A stretch of DNA of 64,000 bases from Mixophyes australis (GCA_036250195.1 JAVHZZ010000003.1:35434335-35498334), one strand, 5' to 3'; positions 36,574-51,472 are shown, numbered from the stretch's first letter. Numbers and translations: made by a program. Notes: generated by a model from the letters alone, not told the origin.

Positions 36574-37473
36574 TTGCATCACTTGCAAACTTTTAACATT
36601 CACATATGCTTGGATGTAACTTACAGATTGTAGGTTTGAATCCTAACTAAAATGTAGAAATGAGCTTTCCTACCTAAAATCCTCAAATTGGGACAAAATA
36701 CTGGAATAATTCCTGATACTTGAAATAGAATTTGTAGGCTTAATAGCCAGTTGGAACACTCAGTCATGTCTTTTAGTGCCATGTTGCAGAGTTGTAAAAC
36801 TTTCACAATCCATAACAACATTTCTTACCATGGAATCAATTATTACATTCCACTATTTGATTTCAATGTTACAGATGATAAAAGTGGAATAATACTGGAA
36901 AAATTCCTGATAAAATACCGGAGTAACTCCTCATATTTGAAACAGGACTTCTAGCCAAACTTGGCATTTGGAATACTCAGACATGTCTATTTTTGCCACT
37001 TTGACAATCCATAGCAACATTTATTTCCATGGAATCAATTATTTCACTCCACCATGTGATTTCATTGTTACAGATGATAAAAGTGGAATAATACTGGAAA
37101 AAATTTTGATAAAATGCTGGAGTGACTCCTCTTATTTCAAACAGGACTTCTAGCCAAAATTGGCATTTGGAAACACAGACATGGTTATATTTGCCATTTG
37201 GCAGACAGGTTGTGAATATCTGACACTCTTTTTGAAATTTGTAACAATGGAAACATTTTTTCAATCCACCACTTGAACCCATTGTTACCGATAATAATTG
37301 AAGAAATATGTCTGTGACATTCTTCTGTGTCTCACTCAACCAAGAATCCAACTGTCAATCAGTAATAACAAACTTTGAGCTCCTACTCGGTACCAACCGC
37401 TATCTTGTCTGCTACTTTTCTGCCATCAACCTGTACCTGTATGTGTTAAAAAAGAAAATTTACTACCAACAGG

Positions 37474-37559
37474 GGCTCTGAGGCGCAATGGATAGCGCAT
37501 TGGACTTCTAGTATGTTGTAGTTATTCAAAGGTTGTGGGTTTGAGTCCCACCAGAGTCA
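37474..37559 (+). tRNA. tRNA-Arg(UCU), copy 30, T8A and C56T
   Basis: CTCTGAGGCG: the near-invariant T8 is A, which removes the 8-14 tertiary pair and damages the A box. TTTGA T loop as well. Likely a pseudogene. Confidence 0.55.
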
Positions 37560-38460
37560 TTGCATCACTTGAAAACTTTTAACATTCACATATGTCTGGA
37601 TGTAAGTTACAGATTGTAGGTTTGAATCCTAACTAAAATGTAGAAATGAGCTTTCCTACCTAAAATCCTCAAATTGGGACAAAATACTGGAATAATTCCT
37701 GATACTTGAAATAGAATTTGTAGGCTTAATAGCCAGTTAGAAGACTCAGTCATGTCTTTTAGTGCCGTTTTGCAGAGTTGTAAAACTTTCACAATCCATA
37801 ACAACATTTCTTACCATGGAATCAATTATTACATTCCACTATTTGATTTCAATGTTACAGATGATAAAAGTGGAATAATACTGGAAAAATTCCTGATAAA
37901 ATACCGGAGTAACTCCTCATATTTGAAACAGGACTTCTAGCCAAACTTGGCATTTGGAATACTCAGACATGTCTATTTTTGCCACTTTGACAATCCATAG
38001 CAACATTTCTTTCCATGGAATCAATTATTTCAATCCACCATGTGATTTCATTGTTACAGATGATAGAAGTGGAATAATTCTGGAAAAAATTTTGATAAAA
38101 TGCTGGAGTGACTCCTCTTATTTCAAACAGGACTTCTAGCCAAAATTGGCATTTGGAAGACACAGACATGGTTATTTTTGCCATTTGGCAGACAGGTTGT
38201 GAATATCTGACACTCTTTTTGAAATTTGTAACAATGGAAACATTTTTTCAATCCACCACTTGAACCCATTGTTACCGATAATAATTGAAGAAATATGTCT
38301 GTGACATTCTTCTGTGTCTCACTCAACCAAGAATCCAACTGTCAATCAGTAATAACAAGCTTTGAGCTCCTACTCGGTACCAACCGCTATCTTGCCTGCT
38401 ACTTTTCTGCCATCAACCTGTACCTGTATGTGTTAAAAAAGAAAATTTACTACCAACAGA

Positions 38461-38546
38461 GGCTCTGTGGCGCAATGGATAGCGCATTGGACTTCTAGTA
38501 TGTTGTAGTTATTCAAAGGTTGTGGGTTCGAGTCCCACCAGAGTCA
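38461..38546 (+). tRNA. tRNA-Arg(UCU), copy 31, intact
   Basis: All stems pair, T loop TTCGA, intron GTATGTTGTAGTT. Confidence 0.93.
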
Positions 38547-39448
38547 TTGCATCACTTGCAAACTTTTAACATTCACATATGCTTGGATGTAACTTACAGA
38601 TTGTAGGTTTGAATCCTAACTAAAATGTAGAAATGAGCTTTCCTACCGAAAATCCTCAAATTGGGACAAAATACTGAAATAATTCCTGATACTTGAAATA
38701 GAATTTGTAGGCTTAATAGCCAGTTGGAAGACTCAGTCATGTCTTTTAGTGCCATTTTGCAGAGTTGTAAAACTTTTACAATCCATAACAACATTTCTTA
38801 CCATGGAATCAATTATTACATTCCACTATTTGATTTCAATGTTACAGATGATAAAAGTGGAATAATACTGGAAAAAGTCCTGATAAAATACCGGAGTAAC
38901 TCCTCATATTTCAAACAGGACTTCTAGCCAAACTTGGCATTTGGAATACTCAGACATGTCTATTTTTGCCACTTTGACAATCCATAGCAACATTTATTTC
39001 CATGGAATCAATTATTTCACTCCACCATGTGATTTCATTGTTACAGATGATAAAAGTGGAATAATACTGGAAAAAATTTTGATAAAATGCTGGAGTGACT
39101 CCTCTTATTTCAAACAGGACTTCTAGCCAAAATTGGCATTTGGAAGACACAGACATGGTTATTTTTGCCATTTGGCAGACAGGTTGTGAATATCTGACAC
39201 TCTTTTTGAAATTTGTAACAATGTAAACATTTTTTCAATCCACCACTTGAACCCATTGTTACCGATAATAATTGAAGAAATATGTCTGTGACATTCTTCT
39301 GTGTCTCACTCAACCAAGAATCCAACTGTTCAATCAGTAATAACAAGCTTTGAGCTCCTACTCGGAACCAACCGCTGTCTTGTCTGCTACTTTTCTGCCA
39401 TCATTCTGTACCTGTATGTGTTAAAAAAGAAAATTTACTACCAACAGG

Positions 39449-39534
39449 GGCTCTGTGGCGCAATGGATAGCACATTGGACTTCTAGTGTGTTGTAGTTAT
39501 TCAAAGGTTGTGGGTTCGAGTCCCACCAGAGTCA
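39449..39534 (+). tRNA. tRNA-Arg(UCU), copy 32, G24A
   Basis: The D stem reads GCAC (pair 11-24 lost) with a normal GGCTCTG acceptor and TTCGA T loop, a combination found only here. Intron GTGTGTTGTAGTT. Confidence 0.7.
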
Positions 39535-40236
39535 TTGCATCACTTGAAAACTTTTAACATTCACATATGTCTGGATGTAACTTACAGATTGTAGGTTTGA
39601 ATCCTAACTAAAATGTAGAAATGAGCTTTCCTACCGAAAATCCTCAAATTGGCACAAAATACTGGAATAATTCCTGATACTTGAAATAGAATTTGTAGGC
39701 TTAATAGCCAGTTAGAAGACTCAGTCATGTCTTTTAGTGCCGTTTTGCAGAGTTGTAAAACTTTCACAATCCATAGCAACATTTCTTACCATGGAATCAA
39801 TTATTACATTCCACTATTTGATTTCAATGTTACAGATGATAAAAGTGGAATAATACTGGAAAAATTCCTGATAAAATACCGGAGTAACTCCTCATATTTC
39901 AAACAGGACTTCTAGCCAAAATTGGCATTTGGAAGACACAGACATGGTTATTTTTGCCATTTGGCAGACAGGTTGTGAATATCTGACACTCTTTTTGAAA
40001 TTTGTAACAATGGAAACATTTTTTTAATCCACTACTTGAACCCATTGTTACTGATAATAATTGAAGAAATATGTCTGTGACATTCTTCTGAGTCTCACTC
40101 AACCAAGAATCCAACTGTCAATCAGTAATAACAAGCTTTGAGCTCCTACTCGGTACCAACCACTATCTTGTCTGCTACTTTTCTGCCATAAACCTGTACC
40201 TGTATGTGTTAAAAAAGAAAGTTTACTACCAACAGG

Positions 40237-40322
40237 GGCTCTGTGGCGCAATGGATAGCGGATTGGACTTCTAGTATGTTGTAGTTATTCAAAGGCTGTG
40301 GGTTCGAGTCCCAACAGAGTCA
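40237..40322 (+). tRNA. tRNA-Arg(UCU), copy 33, C25G and C65A
   Basis: Double-mutant family, with a private change in the variable loop (AGGCT). Confidence 0.58.
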
Positions 40323-41224
40323 TTGCATCACTTGCAAACTTTCAACATTCACATATGCTTAGATGTAACTTACAGATTGTAGGTTTGAATCCTAACTAAA
40401 ATGTAGAAATGAGCTTTCCTACCTAAAATCCTCAAATTGGGACAAAATACTGGAATAATTCCTGATACTTGAAATAGAATTTGTAGGCTTAATAGCCAGT
40501 TGGAAGACTCAGTCATGTCTTTTAGTGCCATTTTGCAGAGTTGTAAAACTTTCACAATCCATAACAACATTTCTTACCATGGAATCAATTATTACATTCC
40601 ACTATTTGATTTCAATGTTAGAGATGATAAAAGTGGAATAATACTGGAAAAATTCCTGATAAAATACCGGAGTAACTCCTCATATTTGAAACAGGACTTC
40701 TAGCCAAACTTGGCATTTGGAATACTCAGACATGTCTATTTTTGCCACTTTGACAATCCATAGCAACATTTATTTCCATGGAATCAATTATTTCACTCCA
40801 CCATGTGATTTCATTGTTACAGATGATAAAAGTGGAATAATACTGGAAAAAATTTTGATAAAATGCTGGAGTGACTCCTCTTATTTCAAACAGGACTTCT
40901 AGCCAAAATTGGCATTTGGAAGACACAGACATGGTTATTTTTGCCATTTGGCAGACAGGTTGTGAATATCTGACACTCTTTTTGAAATTTGTAACAATGG
41001 AAACATTTTTTCAATCCACCACTTGAACCCATTGTTACCGATAATAATTGAAGAAATATGTCTGTGACATTCTTCTGTGTCTCACTCAACCAAGAATCCA
41101 ACTGTTCAATCAGTAATAACAAGCTTTGAGCTCCTACTCGGAACCAACCGCTATCTTGTCTGCTACTTTTCTGCCATCATTCTGTACCTGTATGTGTTAA
41201 AAAAGAAAATTTACTACCAACAGG

Positions 41225-41310
41225 GGCTCTGTGGCGCAATGGATAGCGCATTGGACTTCTAGTGTGTTGTAGTTATTCAAAGGTTGTGGGTTCGAGTCCC
41301 ACCAGAGTCA
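41225..41310 (+). tRNA. tRNA-Arg(UCU), copy 34, intact
   Basis: All stems pair, T loop TTCGA, intron GTGTGTTGTAGTT. Confidence 0.92.
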
Positions 41311-42211
41311 TTGCATCACTTGAAAACTTTTAACATTCACATATGTCTGGATGTAACTTACAGATTGTAGGTTTGAATCCTAACTAAAATGTAGAAATGA
41401 GCTTTCCTACCGAAAATCCTCAAATTGGGACAAAATACTGGAATAATTCCTGATACTTGAAATAGAATTTGTAGGCTTAATAGCCAGTTGGAAGACTCAG
41501 TCATGTCTTTTAGTGCCATTTTGCAGAGTTGTAAAACTTTCACAATCCATAACAACATTTCTTACCATGGAATCAATTATTACATTCCACTATTTGATTT
41601 CAATGTTAGAGATGATAAAAGTGGAATAATACTGGAAAAATTCCTGATAAAATACCGGAGTAACTCCTCATATTTGAAACAGGACTTCTAGCCAAACTTG
41701 GCATTTGGAATACTCAGACATGTCTATTTTTGCCACTTTGACAATCCATAGCAACATTTATTTCCATGGAATCAATTATTTCACTCCACCATGTGATTTC
41801 ATTGTTACAGATGATAAAAGTGGAATAATACTGGAAAAAATTTTGATAAAATGCTGGAGTGACTCCTCTTATTTCAAACAGGACTTCTAGCCAAAATTGG
41901 CATTTGGAAGACACAGACATGGTTATTTTTGCCATTTGGCAGACAGGTTGTGAATATCTGACACTCTTTTTGAAATTTGTAACAATGGAAACATTTTTTT
42001 AATCCACCACTTGAACCCATTGTTACTGATAATAATTGAAGAAATATGTCTGTGACATTCTTCTGAGTCTCACTCAACCAAGAATCCAACTGTCAATCAG
42101 TAATAACAAGCTTTGAGCTCCTACTCGGTACCAACCACTATCTTGTCTGCTACTTTTCTGCCATAAACCTGTACCTGTATGTGTTAAAAAAGAAAGTTTA
42201 CTACCAACAGG

Positions 42212-42297
42212 GGCTCTGTGGCGCAATGGATAGCGGATTGGACTTCTAGTATGTTGTAGTTATTCAAAGGTTGTGGGTTCGAGTCCCAACAGAGTCA
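42212..42297 (+). tRNA. tRNA-Arg(UCU), copy 35, C25G and C65A
   Basis: Double-mutant family. The 5' flank carries AAAGAAAGTTTAC, a marker shared with most members of this family. Confidence 0.6.
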
Positions 42298-43199
42298 TTG
42301 CATCACTTGCAAACTTTTAACATTCACATATGCTTAGATGTAACTTACAGATTGTAGGTTTGAATCCTAACTAAAATGTAGAAATGAGCTTTCCTACCTA
42401 AAATCCTCAAATTGGGACAAAATACTGGAATAATTCCTGATACTTGAAATAGAATTTGTAGGCTTAATAGCCAGTTGGAAGACTCAGTCATGTCTTTTAG
42501 TGCCATTTTGCAGAGTTGTAAAACTTTCACAATCCATAACAACATTTCTTACCATGGAATCAATTATTACATTCCACTATTTGATTTCAATGTTAGAGAT
42601 GATAAAAGTGGAATAATACTGGAAAAATTCCTGATAAAATACCGGAGTAACTCCTCATATTTGAAACAGGACTTCTAGCCAAACTTGGCATTTGGAATAC
42701 TCAGACATGTCTATTTTTGCCACTTTGACAATCCATAGCAACATTTATTTCCATGGAATCAATTATTTCACTCCACCATGTGATTTCATTGTTACAGATG
42801 ATAAAAGTGGAATAATACTGGAAAAAATTTTGATAAAATGCTGGAGTGACTCCTTTTATTTCAAACAGGACTTCTAGCCAAAATTGGCATTTGGAAGACA
42901 CAGACATGGTTATTTTTGCCATTTGGCAGACAGGTTGTGAATATCTGACACTCTTTTTGAAATTTGTAACAATGGAAACATTTTTTCAATCCACCACTTG
43001 AACCCATTGTTACCGATAATAATTGAAGAAATTAGTCTGTGACATTCTTCTGTGTCTCACTCAATCAAGAATCCAACTGTCAATCAGTAATAACAAGCTT
43101 TGAGCTCCTACTCGGTACCAACCGCTATCTTGTCTGCTACTTTTCTGCCATCAACCTGTACCTGTATGTGTTAAAAAAGAAAATGTTGCTACCAACAGG

Positions 43200-43285
43200 G
43201 GCTCTGTGGCGCAATGGATAGTGCATTGGACTTCTAGTATGGTGTAGTTATTCAAAGGTTGTGGGTTTGAGTCCCACCAGAGTCA
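43200..43285 (+). tRNA. tRNA-Arg(UCU), copy 36, C56T
   Basis: D stem GTGC (wobble pair 12-23), T loop TTTGA, intron GTATGGTGTAGTT. Confidence 0.7.
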
Positions 43286-44187
43286 TTGCATCACTTGCAA
43301 ACTTTTAACATTCACATATGCTTGGATGTAACTTACAGATTGTAGGTTTGAATCCTAACTAAAATGTAGAAATGAGCTTTCCTACCTAAAATCCTCAAAT
43401 TGGGACAAAATACTGGAATAATTCCTGATACTTGAAATAGAATTTGTAGGCTTAATAGCCAGTTGGAAGACTCAGTCATGTCTTTTAGTGCCATTTTGCA
43501 GAGTTGTAAAACTTTCACAATCCATAACAACATTTCTTACCATGGAATCAATTATTACATTCCACTATTTGATTTCAATGTTAGAGATGATAAAAGTGGA
43601 ATAATACTGGAAAAATTCCTGATAAAATACCGGAGTAACTCCTCATATTTGAAACAGGACTTCTAGCCAAACTTGGCATTTGGAATACTCAGACATGTCT
43701 ATTTTTGCCACTTTGACAATCCATAGCAACATTTATTTCCATGGAATCAATTATTTCACTCCACCATGTGATTTCATTGTTACAGATGATAAAAGTGGAA
43801 TAATACTGGAAAAAATTTTGATAAAATGCTGGAGTGACTCCTCTTATTTCAAACAGGACTTCTAGCCAAAATTGGCATTTGGAAGACACAGACATGGTTA
43901 TTTTTGCCATTTGGCAGACAGGTTGTGAATATCTGACACTCTTTTTGAAATTTGTAACAATGGAAACATTTTTTCAATCCACCACTTGAACCCATTGTTA
44001 CCGATAATAATTGAAGAAATATGTCTGTGACATTCTTCTGTGTCTCACTCAACCAAGAATCCAACTGTTCAATCAGTAATAACAAGCTTTGAGCTCCTAC
44101 TCGGAACCAACCGCTATCTTGTCTGCTACTTTTCTGCCATCATTCTGTACCTGTATGTGTTAAAAAAGAAAATTTACTACCAACAGG

Positions 44188-44273
44188 GGCTCTGTGGCGC
44201 AATGGATAGCGCATTGGACTTCTAGTGTGTTGTAGTTATTCAAAGGTTGTGGGTTCGAGTCCCACCAGAGTCA
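44188..44273 (+). tRNA. tRNA-Arg(UCU), copy 37, intact
   Basis: Same sequence type as copy 34, 2963 bp upstream; intron GTGTGTTGTAGTT. Confidence 0.92.
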
Positions 44274-44975
44274 TTGCATCACTTGAAAACTTTTAACATT
44301 CACATATGTCTGGATGTAACTTACAGATTGTAGGTTTGAATCCTAACTAAAATGTAGAAATGAGCTTTCCTACCGAAAATCCTCAAATTGGGACAAAATA
44401 CTGGAATAATTCCTGATACTTGAAATAGAATTTGTAGGCTTAATAGCCAGTTAGAAGACTCAGTCATGTCTTTTAGTGCCGTTTTGCAGAGTTGTAAAAC
44501 TTTCACAATCCATAGCAACATTTCTTACCATGGAATCAATTATTACATTCCACTATTTGATTTCAATGTTACAGATGATAAAAGTGGAATAATACTGGAA
44601 AAATTCCTGATAAAATACCGGAGTAACTCCTCATATTTCAAACAGGACTTCTAGCCAAAATTGGCATTTGGAAGACACAGACATGGTTATTTTTGCCATT
44701 TGGCAGACAGGTTGTGAATATCTGACACTCTTTTTGAAATTTGTAACAATGGAAACATTTTTTTAATCCACCACTTGAACCCATTGTTACTGATAATAAT
44801 TGAAGAAATATGTCTGTGACATTCTTCTGAGTCTCACTCAACCAAGAATCCAACTGTCAATCAGTAATAACAAGCTTTGAGCTCCTACTCGGTACCAACC
44901 ACTATCTTGTCTGCTACTTTTCTGCCATAAACCTGTACCTGTATGTGTTAAAAAAGAAAGTTTACTACCAACAGG

Positions 44976-45061
44976 GGCTCTGTGGCGCAATGGATAGCGG
45001 ATTGGACTTCTAGTATGTTGTAGTTATTCAAAGGTTGTGGGTTCGAGTCCCAACAGAGTCA
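44976..45061 (+). tRNA. tRNA-Arg(UCU), copy 38, C25G and C65A
   Basis: Double-mutant family, following a short 788-bp unit. Confidence 0.6.
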
Positions 45062-45962
45062 TTGCATCACTTGCAAACTTTTAACATTCACATATGCTTA
45101 GATGTAACTTACAGATTGTAGGTTTGAATCCTAACTAAAATGTAGAAATGAGCTTTCCTACCTAAAATCCTCAAATTGGGATAAAATACTGGAATAATTC
45201 CTGATACTTGAAATAGAATTTGTAGGCTTAATAGCCAGTTGGAAGACTCAGTCATGTCTTTTAGTGCCATTTTGCAGAGTTGTAAAACTTTCACAATCCA
45301 TAACAACATTTCTTACCATGGAATCAATTATTACATTCCACTATTTGATTTCAATGTTAGAGATGATAAAAGTGGAATAATACTGGAAAAATTCCTGATA
45401 AAATACCGGAGTAACTCCTCATATTTGAAACAGGACTTCTAGCCAAACTTGGCATTTGGAATACTCAGACATGTCTATTTTTGCCACTTTGACAATCCAT
45501 AGCAACATTTATTTCCATGGAATCAATTATTTCACTCCACCATGTGATTTCATTGTTACAGATGATAAAAGTGGAATAATACTGGAAAAAATTTTGATAA
45601 AATGCTGGAGTGACTCCTTTTATTTCAAACAGGACTTCTAGCCAAAATTGGCATTTGGAAGACACAGACATGGTTATTTTTGCCATTTGGCAGACAGGTT
45701 GTGAATATCTGACACTCTTTTTGAAATTTGTAACAATGGAAACATTTTTTTAATCCACCACTTGAACCCATTGTTACTGATAATAATTGAAGAAATATGT
45801 CTGTGACATTCTTCTGAGTCTCACTCAACCAAGAATCCAACTGTCAATCAGTAATAACAAGCTTTGAGCTCCTACTCGGTACCAACCACTATCTTGTCTG
45901 CTACTTTTCTGCCATAAACCTGTACCTGTATGTGTTAAAAAAGAAAGTTTACTACCAACAGG

Positions 45963-46048
45963 GGCTCTGTGGCGCAATGGATAGCGGATTGGACTTCTAG
46001 TATGTTGTAGTTATTCAAAGGTTGTGGGTTCGAGTCCCAACAGAGTCA
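45963..46048 (+). tRNA. tRNA-Arg(UCU), copy 39, C25G and C65A
   Basis: Double-mutant family. Two members (38 and 39) are adjacent here. Confidence 0.6.
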
Positions 46049-46950
46049 TTGCATCACTTGCAAACTTTTAACATTCACATATGCTTAGATGTAACTTACA
46101 GATTGTAGGTTTGAATCCTAACTAAAATGTAGAAATGAGCTTTCCTACCTAAAATCCTCAAATTGGGACAAAATACTGGAATAATTCCTGATACTTGAAA
46201 TAGAATTTGTAGGCTTAATAGCCAGTTGGAAGACTCAGTCATGTCTTTTAGTGCCATTTTGCAGAGTTGTAAAACTTTCACAATCCATAACAACATTTCT
46301 TACCATGGAATCAATTATTACATTCCACTATTTGATTTCAATGTTAGAGATGATAAAAGTGGAATAATACTGGAAAAATTCCTGATAAAATACCGGAGTA
46401 ACTCCTCATATTTGAAACAGGACTTCTAGCCAAACTTGGCATTTGGAATACTCAGACATGTCTATTTTTGCCACTTTGACAATCCATAGCAACATTTATT
46501 TCCATGGAATCAATTATTTCACTCCACCATGTGATTTCATTGTTACAGATGATAAAAGTGGAATAATACTGGAAAAAATTTTGATAAAATGCTGGAGTGA
46601 CTCCTTTTATTTCAAACAGGACTTCTAGCCAAAATTGGCATTTGGAAGACACAGACATGGTTATTTTTGCCATTTGGCAGACAGGTTGTGAATATCTGAC
46701 ACTCTTTTTGAAATTTGTAACAATGGAAACATTTTTTCAATCCACCACTTGAACCCATTGTTACCGATAATAATTGAAGAAATTAGTCTGTGACATTCTT
46801 CTGTGTCTCACTCAATCAAGAATCCAACTGTCAATCAGTAATAACAAGCTTTGAGCTCCTACTCGGTACCAACCGCTATCTTGTCTGCTACTTTTCTGCC
46901 ATCAACCTGTACCTGTATGTGTTAAAAAAGAAAATGTTGCTACCAACAGG

Positions 46951-47036
46951 GGCTCTGTGGCGCAATGGATAGTGCATTGGACTTCTAGTATGGTGTAGTT
47001 ATTCAAAGGTTGTGGGTTTGAGTCCCACCAGAGTCA
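46951..47036 (+). tRNA. tRNA-Arg(UCU), copy 40, C56T
   Basis: D stem GTGC, T loop TTTGA, intron GTATGGTGTAGTT; same type as copy 36. Confidence 0.7.
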
Positions 47037-47937
47037 TTGCATCACTTGCAAACTTTTAACATTCACATATGCTTGGATGTAACTTACAGATTGTAGGTTT
47101 GAATCCTAACTAAAATGTAGAAATGAGCTTTCCTACCTAAAATCCTCAAATTGGGACAAAATACTGGAATAATTCCTGATACTTGAAATAGAATTTGTAG
47201 GCTTAATAGCCAGTTGGAAGACTCAGTCATGTCTTTTAGTGCCATTTTGCAGAGTTGTAAAACTTTCACAATCCATAACAACATTTCTTACCATGGAATC
47301 AATTATTACATTCCACTATTTGATTTCAATGTTACAGATGATAAAAGTGGAATAATACTGGAAAAATTCCTGATAAAATACCGGAGTAACTCCTCATATT
47401 TGAAACAGGACTTCTAGCCAAACTTGGCATTTGGAATACTCAGACATGTCTATTTTTGCCACTTTGACAATCCATAGCAACATTTATTTCCATGGAATCA
47501 ATTATTTCACTCCACCATGTGATTTCATTGTTACAGATGATAAAAGTGGAATAATACTGGAAAAAATTTTGATAAAATGCTGGAGTGACTCCTCTTATTT
47601 CAAACAGGACTTCTAGCCAAAATTTGCATTTGGAAACACAGACATGGTTATATTTGCCATTTGGCAGACAGGTTGTGAATATCTGACACTCTTTTTGAAA
47701 TTTGTAACAATGGAAACATTTTTTCAATCCACCACTTGAACCCATTGTTACCGATAATAATTGAAGAAATATGTCTGTGACATTCTTCTGTGTCTCACTC
47801 AACCAAGAATCCAACTGTTCAATCAGTAATAACAAGCTTTGAGCTCCTACTCGGAACCAACCGCTATCTTGTCTGCTACTTTTCTGCCATCATTCTGTAC
47901 CTGTATGTGTTAAAAAAGAAAATTTACTACCAACAGG

Positions 47938-48023
47938 GGCTCTGTGGCGCAATGGATAGCGCATTGGACTTCTAGTGTGTTGTAGTTATTCAAAGGTTGT
48001 GGGTTCGAGTCCCACCAGAGTCA
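47938..48023 (+). tRNA. tRNA-Arg(UCU), copy 41, intact
   Basis: All stems pair, TTCGA T loop, intron GTGTGTTGTAGTT. The unit that follows is the shortest (772 bp), with extra small deletions near 48184 and 48349. Confidence 0.92.
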
Positions 48024-48709
48024 TTGCATCACTTGAAAACTTTTAACATTCACATATGTCTGGATGTAACTTACAGATTGTAGGTTTGAATCCTAACTAA
48101 AATGTAGAAATGAGCTTTCCTACCGAAAATCCTCAAATTGGGACAAAATACTGGAATAATTCCTGATACTTGAAATAGAATTTGCTAAATAGCCAGTTAG
48201 AAGACTCAGTCATGTCTTTTAGTGCCGTTTTGCAGAGTTGTAAAACTTTCACAATCCATAGCAACATTTCTTACCATGGAATCAATTATTACATTCCACT
48301 ATTTGATTTCAATGTTACAGATGATAAAAGTGGAATAATACTGGAAAAATACCGGAGTAACTCCTCATATTTCAAACAGGACTTCTAGCCAAAATTGGCA
48401 TTTGGAAGACACAGACATGGTTATTTTTGCCATTTGGCAGACAGGTTGTGAATATCTGACACTCTTTTTGAAATTTGTAACAATGGAAACATTTTTTTAA
48501 TCCACCACTTGAACCCATTGTTACTGATAATAATTGAAGAAATATGTCTGTGACATTCTTCTGAGTCTCACTCAACCAAGAATCCAACTGTCAATCAGTA
48601 ATAACAAGCTTTGAGCTCCTACTCGGTACCAACCACTATCTTGTCTGCTACTTTTCTGCCATAAACCTGTACCTGTATGTGTTAAAAAAGAAAGTTTACT
48701 ACCAACAGG

Positions 48710-48795
48710 GGCTCTGTGGCGCAATGGATAGCGGATTGGACTTCTAGTATGTTGTAGTTATTCAAAGGTTGTGGGTTCGAGTCCCAACAGAGTCA
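48710..48795 (+). tRNA. tRNA-Arg(UCU), copy 42, C25G and C65A
   Basis: Double-mutant family. Confidence 0.6.
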
Positions 48796-49697
48796 TTGCA
48801 TCACTTGCAAACTTTTAACATTCACATATGCTTAGATGTAACTTACAGATTGTAGGTTTGAATCCTAACTAAAATGTAGAAATGAGCTTTCCTACCTAAA
48901 ATCCTCAAATTGGGACAAAATACTGGAATAATTCCTGATACTTGAAATAGAATTTGTAGGCTTAATAGCCAGTTGGAAGACTCAGTCATGTCTTTTAGTG
49001 CCATTTTGCAGAGTTGTAAAACTTTCACAATCCATAACAACATTTCTTACCATGGAATCAATTATTACATTCCACTATTTGATTTCAATGTTAGAGATGA
49101 TAAAAGTGGAATAATACTGGAAAAATTCCTGATAAAATACCGGAGTAACTCCTCATATTTGAAACAGGACTTCTAGCCAAACTTGGCATTTGGAATACTC
49201 AGACATGTCTATTTTTGCCACTTTGACAATCCATAGCAACATTTATTTCCATGGAATCAATTATTTCACTCCACCATGTGATTTCATTGTTACAGATGAT
49301 AAAAGTGGAATAATACTGGAAAAAATTTTGATAAAATGCTGGAGTGACTCCTCTTATTTCAAACAGGACTTCTAGCCAAAATTGGCATTTGGAAGACACA
49401 GACATGGTTATTTTTGCCATTTGGCAGACAGGTTGTGAATATCTGACACTCTTTTTGAAATTTGTAACAATGGAAACATTTTTTCAATCCACCACTTGAA
49501 CCCATTGTTACCGATAATAATTGAAGAAATTAGTCTGTGACATTCTTCTGTGTCTCACTCAATCAAGAATCCAACTGTCAATCAGTAATAACAAGCTTTG
49601 AGCTCCTACTCGGTACCAACCGCTATCTTGTCTGCTACTTTTCTGCCATCAACCTGTACCTGTATGTGTTAAAAAAGAAAATGTTGCTACCAACAGG

Positions 49698-49783
49698 GGC
49701 TCTGTGGCGCAATGGATAGCGCATTGGACTTCTAGTATGTTGTAGTTATTCAAAGGTTGTGGGTTTGAGTCCCACCAGAGTCA
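49698..49783 (+). tRNA. tRNA-Arg(UCU), copy 43, C56T
   Basis: Stems intact; T loop TTTGA. The upstream flank AAAATGTTGC belongs to the GTATGGTG-intron type, but this intron is GTATGTTG, suggesting a crossover or conversion inside or near the gene. Confidence 0.7.
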
Positions 49784-50485
49784 TTGCATCACTTGAAAAC
49801 TTTTAACATTCACATATGTCTGGATGTAAGTTACAGATTGTAGGTTTGAATCCTAACTAAAATGTAGAAATGAGCTTTCCTACCTAAAATCCTCAAATTG
49901 GGACAAAATACTGGAATAATTCCTGATACTTGAAATAGAATTTGTAGGCTTAATAGCCAGTTAGAAGACTCAGTCATGTCTTTTAGTGCCGTTTTGCAGA
50001 GTTGTAAAACTTTCACAATCCATAGCAACATTTCTTACCATGGAATCAATTATTACATTCCACTATTTGATTTCAATGTTACAGATGATAAAAGTGGAAT
50101 AATACTGGAAAAATTCCTGATAAAATACCGGAGTAACTCCTCATATTTCAAACAGGACTTCTAGCCAAAATTGGCATTTGGAATACTCAGACATGGTTAT
50201 ATTTGCCATTTGGCAGACAGGTTGTGAATATCTGACACTCTTTTTGAAATTTGTAACAATGGAAACATTTTTTTAATCCACCACTTGAACCCATTGTTAC
50301 TGATAATAATTGAAGAAATATGTCTGTGACATTCTTCTGAGTCTCACTCAACCAAGAATCCAACTGTCAATCAGTAATAACAAGCTTTGAGCTCCTACTC
50401 GGTACCAACCACTATCTTGTCTGCTACTTTTCTGCCATAAACCTGTACCTGTATGTGTTAAAAAAGAAAGTTTACTACCAACAGG

Positions 50486-50571
50486 GGCTCTGTGGCGCAA
50501 TGGATAGCGGATTGGACTTCTAGTATGTTGTAGTTATTCAAAGGTTGTGGGTTCGAGTCCCAACAGAGTCA
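50486..50571 (+). tRNA. tRNA-Arg(UCU), copy 44, C25G and C65A
   Basis: Double-mutant family. Confidence 0.6.
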
Positions 50572-51472
50572 TTGCATCACTTGCAAACTTTTAACATTCA
50601 CATATGCTTAGATGTAACTTACAGATTGTAGGTTTGAATCCTAACTAAAATGTAGAAATGAGCTTTCCTACCTAAAATCCTCAAATTGGGACAAAATACT
50701 GGAATAATTCCTGATACTTGAAATAGAATTTGTAGGCTTAATAGCCAGTTGGAAGACTCAGTCATGTCTTTTAGTGCCATTTTGCAGAGTTGTAAAACTT
50801 TCACAATCCATAACAACATTTCTTACCATGGAATCAATTATTACATTCCACTATTTGATTTCAATGTTAGAGATGATAAAAGTGGAATAATACTGGAAAA
50901 ATTCCTGATAAAATACCGGAGTAACTCCTCATATTTGAAACAGGACTTCTAGCCAAACTTGGCATTTGGAATACTCAGACATGTCTATTTTTGCCACTTT
51001 GACAATCCATAGCAACATTTATTTCCATGGAATCAATTATTTCACTCCACCATGTGATTTCATTGTTACAGATGATAAAAGTGGAATAATACTGGAAAAA
51101 ATTTTGATAAAATGCTGGAGTGACTCCTCTTATTTCAAACAGGACTTCTAGCCAAAATTGGCATTTGGAAGACACAGACATGGTTATTTTTGCCATTTGG
51201 CAGACAGGTTGTGAATATCTGACACTCTTTTTGAAATTTGTAACAATGGAAACATTTTTTCAATCCACCACTTGAACCCATTGTTACCGATAATAATTGA
51301 AGAAATTAGTCTGTGACATTCTTCTGTGTCTCACTCAATCAAGAATCCAACTGTCAATCAGTAATAACAAGCTTTGAGCTCCTACTCGGTACCAACCGCT
51401 ATCTTGTCTGCTACTTTTCTGCCATCAACCTGTACCTGTATGTGTTAAAAAAGAAAACTTACTACCAACAGG